This document shows, in pieces, positions 32,029-39,368 of a stretch of DNA of 64,000 bases (position 1 is its first letter; the number at the start of each line of letters is the position of its first letter). The notes below the pieces were generated by a model. It did not search any database, had not been told where the DNA came from, and saw only the letters and a program-made list of their open reading frames with translations. The position numbers and the translations under genes are program-made. Origin of the DNA: CAINVV01 sp037140615 (GTDB taxonomy: Bacteria > Bacteroidota > Bacteroidia > Bacteroidales > Prolixibacteraceae); assembly GCA_037140615.1 (NCBI GenBank), contig JBAXED010000001.1:1-64000 (forward strand). The letters are read 5' to 3'.

Positions 32029-34077
32029 ATGAAAGGAAAAATAGGGGTTACAAGTGAAAACCTTTTCCCAATTATTAAAAAATTTCTCTATTCTGATCAC
32101 GATATTTTTCTTCGTGAGATCGTTTCAAACGCTGTTGATGCATCCCAAAAACTCAAAACATTGGCTGCTGCAGGCAAATATAGCGAGCAAATTGAGGCTT
32201 TAAGCGTCAGAATAGTTGTCGACAAAGACAAAAAAACGCTCACAGTGTCGGATAATGGCATCGGAATGAACTCAGATGAGGTCGAAAAGTACATTAACCA
32301 GATCGCCTTTTCAGGGGCAGATGAGTTCCTCAAAAAGTATAAAAACGACGCGAATGCCATTATCGGGCATTTCGGACTTGGGTTTTATTCTTCATTCATG
32401 GTTTCAGAAGAGGTCGAGATAATTTCAAAGTCTTACAAGAAAAATTCAAAAGCCGTTCGTTGGGTATGCGACGGATCTCCGGAATTCATGATGGAAGATA
32501 CAGAAAAAGATGCTGTAGGAACAGATATTATCATGCACCTGAATTCTGATTCTTTGGAATTTCTTGAAGAGAACCGGATTACCGAATTGCTAAACAAATA
32601 CTGTAAATTCCTTCCGGTTCCTATTGTTTTCGGAAAGAAAAAAGAATGGAAAGATGGGAAATATGAAGATACTGAAACGGACAATCAAATAAATGATATT
32701 GCACCAGCCTGGACAAAAAAACCAGTCGACCTGAAAGAAGAGGATTACAACAGTTTCTACCATCAGTTGTATCCCATGGCTGATGAACCACTTTTCAACA
32801 TCCACCTGAATGTGGATTATCCTTTTAACTTAACGGGGATTCTCTATTTCCCGAAATTGAAGAACAATTTCGAAGTTCAAAAGAACAAAATTCAGCTGTA
32901 TAGCAACCAGGTTTTCGTGACTGATTCGGTCGAAGGCATCGTTCCTGAGTTTCTGACACTCCTCCATGGAGTGCTTGATTCGCCCGACATCCCCTTGAAT
33001 GTATCGAGATCTTATCTCCAAAACGACTCCAATGTAAAGAAGATAAGTAGCCACATTACGAAAAAAGTAGCCGATCGGCTTCAGGATATATTCAAGGAGA
33101 AAAGAGTCGAGCTGGAAGAAAAATGGAACGACCTTAAGCTCTTCATTGAATATGGAATGCTTACTGATGAAAAGTTCTATGAAAAAGCATTGAAATTTTT
33201 CTTCTTTACCAATACCGACAACAAACTCTTCACATGGGATGAGTACAAAACTTTGATTGAAAACAATCAAACAGACAAGAACAAGAAGCTTGTCTACCTG
33301 TACGCTACGAATTTGGAATCGCAGTTTAGTTTTGTTGAGACAGCCAAAAATAAAGGTTACGACGTTTTGCTAATGGATGATGTTTTGGCAACACCGTTGC
33401 TTAACCACTTCGAGCAAAAATTTCCGGAGTCGCATTTCGTAAGGGTTGATTCTGATGTCGTTGAAAAATTGATTGCAAAGGAGGATCTTGAACAACCCAT
33501 TCTAACTGTCGAAGAGAAGAACGAATTAAGTCCCATATTTCAGTCTGTCATACCGAAAGAGCGCGGACAATTTATCATTGATTTCCAGAATTTGGGTGAA
33601 ACAGGGTCTCCGATGATCATCACACAGAATGAATTTATGCGTCGCATGAAAGACATGTCCAAAATGCAGGCAGGAATGAGTTTCTACGGTGAAATGCCTG
33701 ATAGTTACAACCTTGTTGTCAACCTTTCTCATCCACTTGTTAAAAAAGTAATCGATGAGAAAGATGCAAATTTAAGTAGCGAACTTTCAGTTTTACGTGC
33801 TGAACTGACTAAGTTTAACGGCCAAAAAGCTTCCCTTGAGAAGCTAAAGGAGGGTAAAAAAGAAGAGGAAGTTCCGCAGGAAGAAAAAGATTTACTGAAG
33901 GAGACCAGAGATAGTATTGCAAAAGTTGAAGCCGACAGGCGAGAGAAACTTGAGCAGTTTGGAGCCGGCAGTCCGCTGACCAATCAATTGGTTGATCTAG
34001 CTTTCCTTGCCAACAATATGCTGAAAGGAGAAGCACTAGCGAATTTCGTCAAGCGAAGCATTGAGCTAATAAAATAG
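32029..34077 (+). CDS. htpG: molecular chaperone HtpG (Hsp90)
   Basis: A 682-residue bacterial Hsp90. The N-terminal GHKL ATPase domain has the conserved helix LREIVSNAVDASQKL (with Asn; E. coli has Glu-Leu-x-Ser-Asn-Ala at the same place), the Mg/ATP motif VSDNGIGM, and the lid and GHFGLGFYSSFMVS. The middle domain (about 220-480) contains the catalytic-Arg region SRSYLQNDSNVKKIS (here at residues about 325-340, in PLNVSRSYLQ). The dimerisation domain includes a charged Lys/Glu stretch (KLKEGKKEEEVPQEEKD). It folds late-stage client proteins together with DnaK/DnaJ. It ends 17 bp before a strong terminator. Confidence 0.96.
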   Translation: MKGKIGVTSENLFPIIKKFLYSDHDIFLREIVSNAVDASQKLKTLAAAGKYSEQIEALSVRIVVDKDKKTLTVSDNGIGMNSDEVEKYINQIAFSGADEFLKKYKNDANAIIGHFGLGFYSSFMVSEEVEIISKSYKKNSKAVRWVCDGSPEFMMEDTEKDAVGTDIIMHLNSDSLEFLEENRITELLNKYCKFLPVPIVFGKKKEWKDGKYEDTETDNQINDIAPAWTKKPVDLKEEDYNSFYHQLYPMADEPLFNIHLNVDYPFNLTGILYFPKLKNNFEVQKNKIQLYSNQVFVTDSVEGIVPEFLTLLHGVLDSPDIPLNVSRSYLQNDSNVKKISSHITKKVADRLQDIFKEKRVELEEKWNDLKLFIEYGMLTDEKFYEKALKFFFFTNTDNKLFTWDEYKTLIENNQTDKNKKLVYLYATNLESQFSFVETAKNKGYDVLLMDDVLATPLLNHFEQKFPESHFVRVDSDVVEKLIAKEDLEQPILTVEEKNELSPIFQSVIPKERGQFIIDFQNLGETGSPMIITQNEFMRRMKDMSKMQAGMSFYGEMPDSYNLVVNLSHPLVKKVIDEKDANLSSELSVLRAELTKFNGQKASLEKLKEGKKEEEVPQEEKDLLKETRDSIAKVEADRREKLEQFGAGSPLTNQLVDLAFLANNMLKGEALANFVKRSIELIK

Positions 34078-34094
34078 GCATTGCGCCAGTTAAA

Positions 34095-34138
34095 TAAATA
34101 AAAATAGGCTGCCTTAAAAAGCAGCCTATTTTTATTTA
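34095..34138. terminator. bidirectional terminator between htpG and sdaA
   Basis: A perfect 18-bp stem (34095-34112 with 34121-34138) has an 8-nt loop and A/T-rich outer ends. The stop codon of sdaA on the minus strand (34132-34134) lies inside the right arm. Confidence 0.9.
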
Positions 34139-35334
34139 AGCAAATGAAAATGTGCAAGTCCACCCTCCGAAGTCTCTTTGTAGATTGAAGGAAGATCATG
34201 ACCTGTCTGTGCCATGGTTTGTACAATCTTATCAAAACTTATCATATGCCTGCCATCCGAAAGCATAGAATAATTGTTGTGGTTAATAGCACGAGCGGCC
34301 GCAAAGGCATTCCTTTCTATACATGGTACCTGCACCAGTCCGGCGACAGGATCGCAGGTTAATCCAAGGTGATGTTCTAATCCCATTTCGGCAGCATATT
34401 CTACCTGGTAAATGCTTCCACCACTCATTTGCGTGGCAGCAGCAGAGGCCATGGCGCAGGCTGTTCCAACTTCACCCTGACATCCAACCTCAGCTCCCGA
34501 GATAGAGGCATTGACTTTAACAATATTTCCGATAATCCCAGCGGTTGCCAATGCTTTCAAGATCTTCTTGTCGGACATCTTGTAAAATTTACTCGCATAT
34601 TTTAGAACAGAAGGCATAACCCCGCAAGCTCCGCAAGTTGGGGCTGTAACGATCAAACCACCTGAAGCATTCTCTTCAGAAACAGCCAAAGCGTAAGCGT
34701 ATATCATGCCACGCTTTTTAATATCCGGCTCAAAATAGCGGGCCTTTTCAAAATAGGCAGAAGCCTTTCTTGGGTAATTGAGAATTCCCGGCAACGGACC
34801 TTCAGCCTCCAAACCTCTCTTAATCGCTGCCTGCATGATTTTCCAAACTTCATTCAGGTAATCCCAGATATCCTGATCCTCATGTGCTTCCACATATTCC
34901 CAGATACTCGTGCCACTGTCGTAACACCAACTCAATATGGAATCCATATTCTTCTCCGGGTATACCTGTTTGGTCTCAGAAATCGTCGAATCATCAATGA
35001 TTGAACCACCACCGACAGAGTAAGCAATCCACTTGTCCAGAATATTTTTAGCTTCGTCCATAGCTTCAAATTTCATTGCATTGGGATGACGTGGGAGAAA
35101 AACAGCAGGCAACCACTCAAAATCAACGGGATGAGGACGTAAAGTATTTTGGATCGCCAGATCGGTTAAGTGACCTTTGCCGGTTGCTGCAAGACTTCCA
35201 TAAAGTGTAACCCGAAAAGAAGAAGCAGAAAGATTTTTTTGGAGGAAGATCTCAGCTGCTTTTTTTGGGCCCATCGTATGACTGGAGGAAGGTCCATATC
35301 CAATCTTATAAATCTCTTTAATCGATTCCATCAA
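34132..35334 (-). CDS. sdaA: L-serine ammonia-lyase, iron-sulfur type
   Basis: A 400-residue single-chain L-serine dehydratase that deaminates serine to pyruvate with an oxygen-sensitive [4Fe-4S] cluster. The N-terminal beta domain contains the diagnostic GPSSSHTMGPKKAAE. The C-terminal alpha domain carries the cluster cysteines in TAPTCGACGVMPSVL, around GAEVGCQGEVGTACAMA, and in LTCDPVAGLVQVPCIERNA. An internal block (about residues 100-160) has no clear catalytic motif and is typical of the Bacteroidota form. The cluster makes it an enzyme of anaerobic or microaerobic growth. No partner gene for serine transport is adjacent. Confidence 0.94.
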   Translation of the reverse strand: MMESIKEIYKIGYGPSSSHTMGPKKAAEIFLQKNLSASSFRVTLYGSLAATGKGHLTDLAIQNTLRPHPVDFEWLPAVFLPRHPNAMKFEAMDEAKNILDKWIAYSVGGGSIIDDSTISETKQVYPEKNMDSILSWCYDSGTSIWEYVEAHEDQDIWDYLNEVWKIMQAAIKRGLEAEGPLPGILNYPRKASAYFEKARYFEPDIKKRGMIYAYALAVSEENASGGLIVTAPTCGACGVMPSVLKYASKFYKMSDKKILKALATAGIIGNIVKVNASISGAEVGCQGEVGTACAMASAAATQMSGGSIYQVEYAAEMGLEHHLGLTCDPVAGLVQVPCIERNAFAAARAINHNNYSMLSDGRHMISFDKIVQTMAQTGHDLPSIYKETSEGGLAHFHLLK

Positions 35335-35497
35335 ACAAAATATTGAATATTAGCAGCAAAACTTATTTAGATAAACAAAGATAACATTTAGTTACAAAGC
35401 CTGAATGCAAGTTCACTTTTTACGCAAATAGTATGATTCAAAATCGTTTATTACGTTTAAATTCGGGATATTTGTAGAAAGGATAAAAGCTAAATTA

Positions 35498-35881
35498 ATG
35501 GCATTAAATTTAACAGAAAAAGATCTGGAAAAGATCATTCTTGTCGGAGACAGAGTTTTGGTCAGGCCAAAGAATCCAAACCAGCAAACTAGTTCAGGAC
35601 TCTATCTTCCTCCTGCTGCGGTAGAAAAAGAGACTGTGCAATCTGGTTATGTGATTAAAGCAGGTCCGGGTTTTCCAATTCCTGCGCTGACAGACAACGA
35701 TGAACCTTGGAAGGAGGTGAAAGAAGAGGTGAAATATGTTCCACTGCAAGCACATGAAGGTGATCTTGCCATTTACCTCAACAAGATGGGGTTTGAAATT
35801 GAGTTTAAAAGCGAAAAATATCTTATCCTGCCCCACTCAGCCATACTTATGCTTGTTCGTGAAGAAGGATTGTTTGAATAA
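35498..35881 (+). CDS. GroES-family (Cpn10-like) protein without adjacent groEL
   Basis: A 127-residue protein with a Cpn10 fold. The start ILVGDRVLVRPKNPNQQTSSGLYLPP contains the Cpn10 signature and the GroEL-binding mobile loop (about residues 30-40). The later GDLAIYLNKMGFEIEFKSEKYLILPHSAIL matches the barrel strands of GroES. It is about 30 residues longer than GroES (95-97), through an N-terminal extension and an insertion around residues 60-80. No groEL is nearby. In Bacteroidota this second GroES-like type occurs beside the canonical one; its partner is unknown. It ends in front of a strong terminator. Confidence 0.82.
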   Translation: MALNLTEKDLEKIILVGDRVLVRPKNPNQQTSSGLYLPPAAVEKETVQSGYVIKAGPGFPIPALTDNDEPWKEVKEEVKYVPLQAHEGDLAIYLNKMGFEIEFKSEKYLILPHSAILMLVREEGLFE

Positions 35882-35882
35882 A

Positions 35883-35908
35883 AAAGGGGTGTCTTCCGAC
35901 ACCCCTTT
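35883..35908. terminator. bidirectional terminator
   Basis: An 11-bp perfect stem (35883-35893 with 35898-35908) with loop TTCC and flanking A- and T-runs. It separates the GroES-like gene (+) from the convergent superoxide reductase gene (-). Confidence 0.9.
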
Positions 35909-35919
35909 CCTGACTAAAT

Positions 35920-36300
35920 CTATTCAGCAACTTCTACAGTTACTTCGTTGCTCTGCCATAATCCATGTTTCGTACAGTATGCATGAGCAATTAGCTTCAT
36001 GCTCCTGGATGGAACGATGTATAAATCAACTTCAACCTGGCTTGGAGCGCTGCCCATCGTTCCGGCTACTAGTGTGGTTTGTGCCAAAAACCTTTCTCCA
36101 TCCCAGAGCTGAACCCAGCTAATGTAATGGTCAAAATCATCTGGGTGTTTGTACTCTTCTCCCACCTTAATTTTAACCTTGAATTTTTCACCCTTAACAG
36201 CTTTTGCATCACAATGAACAAAGGCGGAGTGACGGTCGATGTAATCTCTTTTGGCTTCCCTTTCAATCTGGGAAATGTCTTCGTAACGATTGATTTTCAT
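35920..36300 (-). CDS. class II superoxide reductase (neelaredoxin-like)
   Basis: A 126-residue mononuclear-iron enzyme that reduces superoxide to hydrogen peroxide without making oxygen, typical of anaerobes. The iron ligands of the family align: His24 in DRHSAF, His52 and His58 in KHPDDFDHYISW, and the C-terminal Cys and His in YCTKHGLW. There is no N-terminal desulforedoxin domain, so it is the one-centre class. The conserved EKHVP segment that carries the catalytic Glu-Lys reads IDRHSA here, with Arg in place of Lys. It follows ahpC after 58 bp on the same strand, which would detoxify the peroxide it makes. Confidence 0.86.
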   Translation of the reverse strand: MKINRYEDISQIEREAKRDYIDRHSAFVHCDAKAVKGEKFKVKIKVGEEYKHPDDFDHYISWVQLWDGERFLAQTTLVAGTMGSAPSQVEVDLYIVPSRSMKLIAHAYCTKHGLWQSNEVTVEVAE

Positions 36301-36358
36301 CTTAATTTGAAATTTGTAATTTATAATTGGTTAAAAAACAACACAATCGAATAGAATA

Positions 36359-36991
36359 TCAATGTTTTGAAAGATAGCTGGCTACACCAGCAGCAGAGGC
36401 TGTCATCGCTTCTTCACCGGCTTTCCAGTTTGCAGGACAAACCTCGCCAAATTCTTCAAAATGAATAAGTGCGTCAACCATTCTGATTGCTTCGTCTACA
36501 CTCCGTCCCAGAGGAAGATCGTTGACAAGCTGGTGACGAACAACACCCTTTTTATCAATCAGGAAGAGTCCTCTGTAAGCAACAGGTGCACCAACAAATG
36601 CTGATTGACCCTCCTCATTTACTTCATACTCTCCGGCAAGAACCCCGTAGTTCTCTGCGATGGTTTTGGATAAGTCTGCCACCAAAGGAAATTTCACGCC
36701 CTTGATGCCACCATTATTCTTTTCAGTATTCAACCATGCCCAATGCGAGAATTCTGAGTCAACCGAACATCCCACAACTGCAACATTCCGCTTCTCAAAT
36801 TCCGCCAATTTTTCTTGAAAAGCCAGAATCTCAGTCGGACAAACAAAAGTAAAATCCAAAGGATAGAAAAAGAAAAGAACAAACTTTTCTCCAACAAATT
36901 GATCAAGAGAAAAATTACTTACAATATCATTGCCATTAACAACGGCAGTTGCCTTAAATGAAGGCGCTTTTTTCCCAACTAATGTACACAT
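36359..36991 (-). CDS. ahpC: 2-Cys peroxiredoxin (AhpC/Prx1 type)
   Basis: A 210-residue typical 2-Cys peroxiredoxin that reduces hydrogen peroxide and alkyl peroxides. The peroxidatic Cys51 is in FYPLDFTFVCPTE, and the resolving Cys is in FGEVCPANWKAGEEAM near the C-terminus. The GGIG-like and YF-like segments that make these enzymes sensitive to hyperoxidation are not present in strict form. It is divergent from a PerR-like regulator, and the 204-bp gap carries promoter boxes for both and two palindromes. Together with the superoxide reductase downstream it forms an oxidative-stress unit. Confidence 0.95.
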   Translation of the reverse strand: MCTLVGKKAPSFKATAVVNGNDIVSNFSLDQFVGEKFVLFFFYPLDFTFVCPTEILAFQEKLAEFEKRNVAVVGCSVDSEFSHWAWLNTEKNNGGIKGVKFPLVADLSKTIAENYGVLAGEYEVNEEGQSAFVGAPVAYRGLFLIDKKGVVRHQLVNDLPLGRSVDEAIRMVDALIHFEEFGEVCPANWKAGEEAMTASAAGVASYLSKH

Positions 36992-37024
36992 ATCTAAATT
37001 TTTAAATATAATTTGAAATGATTA

Positions 37025-37067
37025 CAAAAATAAGGAAATTAAACTAGTCAAACAAATATCTTTTGTT
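37025..37067 (-). promoter_or_regulatory. ahpC promoter with overlapping palindrome
   Basis: On the minus strand TATTTTTG (plus-strand 37025-37032) is a -7 box, and a TTTG at 37049-37052 or 37053-37056 is the -33 box. The palindrome AACAAA-n5-TTTGTT (37051-37067) overlaps the -33 region, as expected for a repressor site. The protein that binds it is presumed to be the neighbouring PerR-like regulator. Confidence 0.5.
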
Positions 37068-37118
37068 AAGATTATGAAAATTATCCAATTTTCTATTTTG
37101 CAATTTAAAATCGTACTA

Positions 37119-37174
37119 AACTGTAAAACAGTTACTCATACATTTTGTTCAATCAAAAATTTCTAGCATATTTG
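37119..37174 (+). promoter_or_regulatory. perR promoter with adjacent palindrome
   Basis: A -33 TTTG (37144-37147) and a -7-like CATATTTG (37167-37174) are spaced by 19 nt. Just upstream, AACTGTAAAACAGTT (37119-37133) is a perfect 6-bp inverted repeat around a 3-nt spacer, a plausible operator. Confidence 0.5.
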
Positions 37175-37195
37175 TATTGAATTCAGAAAAAAAAG

Positions 37196-37615
37196 ATGGA
37201 GCAACAACAAATTTCTTCATACCTGCTGAAAAGCGGTATTAGGCCTCTTCAAAAGCGTGTGAAAATTATGAGCTATTTGGTTTCAAAACGAAATCATCCA
37301 ACTGTAGATATGATCTACAGTGACCTCATCCACGAGATAAATGGCTTGTCAAAAACAACCATTTACAATGTATTAAACCTGTTTGTACAATCCGGTGTAA
37401 CCTTGGCACTTAATATCGAAGGAAATGAAATTCGATACGATGCCGACACATCTACTCATGGACATTTTAAATGCAAAATCTGCACTGGAGTAATCGATTT
37501 CCGTATTAAACAGGAAGATCTTCCGAAGCCGGCTTTGGACGGATTCAGGATTGATGAGCATCACTACTACCTAAAAGGAGTATGTTCATTTTGTGCAAAT
37601 AAAATCGAGGCATAA
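37196..37615 (+). CDS. perR: Fur/PerR-family transcriptional regulator
   Basis: A 139-residue metal-dependent repressor. The N-terminal winged helix (residues about 10-85) has the recognition helix region LSKTTIYNVLNLFVQSGVT. The C-terminal dimerisation domain begins with the metal-binding THGHFKCKIC, followed by CSFCANK, giving the two CxxC pairs of a structural zinc site. PerR is favoured over Fur because the gene is divergent from ahpC and superoxide reductase. In PerR one regulatory-site ligand is Asp in place of Glu; I could not fix this position reliably. The peroxide-sensing role is therefore inferred from context. Confidence 0.88.
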   Translation: MEQQQISSYLLKSGIRPLQKRVKIMSYLVSKRNHPTVDMIYSDLIHEINGLSKTTIYNVLNLFVQSGVTLALNIEGNEIRYDADTSTHGHFKCKICTGVIDFRIKQEDLPKPALDGFRIDEHHYYLKGVCSFCANKIEA

Positions 37616-37716
37616 ATTTGAATCGGTGTAATTTCACTGATTTAGAATCTGATTCTTCCCCAAAAAGAAATATCCAGCATTGAATCCGGGGCAGAAGATT
37701 GAAAATATTATCCGCC

Positions 37717-39051
37717 ATGAAGCTCTGGGACAAAGGGAAAAAAATCAACGATCTAATCGAATCCTTTACCATTGGAAAAGATCAGGAAATGGATCTTTTT
37801 CTTGCAAAATTCGATGTGATAGGCTCATTGGCGCATATTAAAATGCTTGAGCATATTGGCCTTCTTGAAAGCAACGAATTAACCCTTTTGTCTAAAGAGT
37901 TAAAATCAATCTACCGGGAAATTATTGATGGGAAGTTTGGTATTGAAGCAGGAGTAGAAGATATTCATTCCCAGGTTGAACTAATGTTGACATCCAGATT
38001 AGGAGAGATAGGGAAAAAAATTCATAGTGGAAGGTCAAGAAATGACCAGGTATTGCTGGACTTAAAGCTCTTTACCAGAGATGCCATTCAAACAGTTACT
38101 GAAAATACAGTCAACCTTTTCCAAATTTTAATTGCACAAAGCAACAAATACAAGGAGGTGCTGATGCCCGGATATACACATCTCCAGGTTGCTATGCCCT
38201 CTTCTTTCGGTTTGTGGTTCGGTGCCTATGCCGAAAGCCTGACAGACGATCTGATGTTGCTCCAGGCTGCTTATCGCGTTGCCGATCAAAACCCGCTTGG
38301 CTCTGCTGCCGGATACGGTTCTTCCTTTCCGCTCGATCGTCAAATGACCACCGACTTACTCGGATTTGAAACACTGAATTACAATGTGGTCTATGCTCAA
38401 ATGGGGCGCGGCAAAATGGAAAGAACTGTCTTATTCGCCATGGCATCTATTGCCTCTACCCTATCCAGATTGGCTTACGATGTGTGTCTGTATATGAGTC
38501 AGAATTTTGATTTCGTAAAATTACCCGACGACCTGACTACCGGATCAAGCATCATGCCCCACAAGAAAAACCCTGACGTCTTCGAGCTTCTGCGTGCCCA
38601 TTGTAACAAAATTCAGTCCCTACCGGCACAAATGCTAACGGTAACTAATAATCTTCCAAGTGGATATTTCCGGGATATGCAACTTACGAAAGAACTTTTC
38701 ATACCAGCTTTCCGGGAGTTAAATGACTGCATCCAAATAGCATCTTTCGCCCTTGAAAACATCACCGTTAATGAGCACATTCTGGATGATGACAAATACC
38801 GCTTTTTGTACAGCGTTGAGGAAGTAAATCGTCTTGTTTTATCCGGGATACCTTTCAGAGATGCTTACCGCGAAGTTGGTTCAACCATCGAAAAGGATCA
38901 GTTTAATCCGGACAAGAATATTCTACATACCCATCAAGGTAGCATTGGTAATCTTTCTCTAAGCAATATTGAAGACAAAATGAATCAGGCGGTATCTGAG
39001 TTTAATTTCGTAAAGGCAACCCTTGCAATAGAATCACTCCTTAGAGAATAA
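37717..39051 (+). CDS. argH: argininosuccinate lyase (ArgH)
   Basis: A 444-residue superfamily member that splits argininosuccinate into arginine and fumarate, the last step of arginine synthesis. Motifs are MKLWDKG at the N-terminus, EDIHSQVE, SGRSRNDQVLLD, GYTHLQVAMP with the catalytic-region His, and the signature GSSIMPHKKNPDVFELLR. The open frame extends six codons upstream to a TTG, but the ATG at 37717 begins at the conserved start and is preferred. It is a solitary arg gene here. A 317-bp non-coding stretch follows. Confidence 0.96.
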   Translation: MKLWDKGKKINDLIESFTIGKDQEMDLFLAKFDVIGSLAHIKMLEHIGLLESNELTLLSKELKSIYREIIDGKFGIEAGVEDIHSQVELMLTSRLGEIGKKIHSGRSRNDQVLLDLKLFTRDAIQTVTENTVNLFQILIAQSNKYKEVLMPGYTHLQVAMPSSFGLWFGAYAESLTDDLMLLQAAYRVADQNPLGSAAGYGSSFPLDRQMTTDLLGFETLNYNVVYAQMGRGKMERTVLFAMASIASTLSRLAYDVCLYMSQNFDFVKLPDDLTTGSSIMPHKKNPDVFELLRAHCNKIQSLPAQMLTVTNNLPSGYFRDMQLTKELFIPAFRELNDCIQIASFALENITVNEHILDDDKYRFLYSVEEVNRLVLSGIPFRDAYREVGSTIEKDQFNPDKNILHTHQGSIGNLSLSNIEDKMNQAVSEFNFVKATLAIESLLRE

Positions 39052-39250
39052 AATCACCTCCCCTTTGCTTTTAGTCTGCAGTATATCTCTCCATCAGATC
39101 AAAAATTAATATTCTTTTAACCTGGATATTAAATTATTCACTTCCAACATCTTAAATTATTTTTTTTACTATATTTCCTATTTCCGGAAATATAATTAGT
39201 CTTTTCAATAGAACCGATAATTGGAAAAATGAAATAAAAAGCTATTTTTG
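39052..39250 (+). promoter_or_regulatory. gltB promoter region
   Basis: The 317-bp gap between argH and gltB (39052-39368) has no gene. A -33-like TTGG (39221-39224) and a -7 box TATTTTTG (39243-39250) spaced by 18 nt form a good promoter, leaving a leader of about 110 nt. Upstream, TATTTCCGGAAATA (39179-39192) is a perfect 14-bp palindrome, preceded by a direct copy of its half (ATATTTCC, 39171-39178), and could bind a nitrogen or glutamate regulator. Confidence 0.55.
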
Positions 39251-39368
39251 CTTTCGAATATTAAATATTATTGCCGTTTTTCTTTCATCTTATCATTTTT
39301 TACGTAAAAAAATATAAGATTTAAAATATATCAAAGCTTTTATAAAACCAACTCAATAAGTCAGTGTT

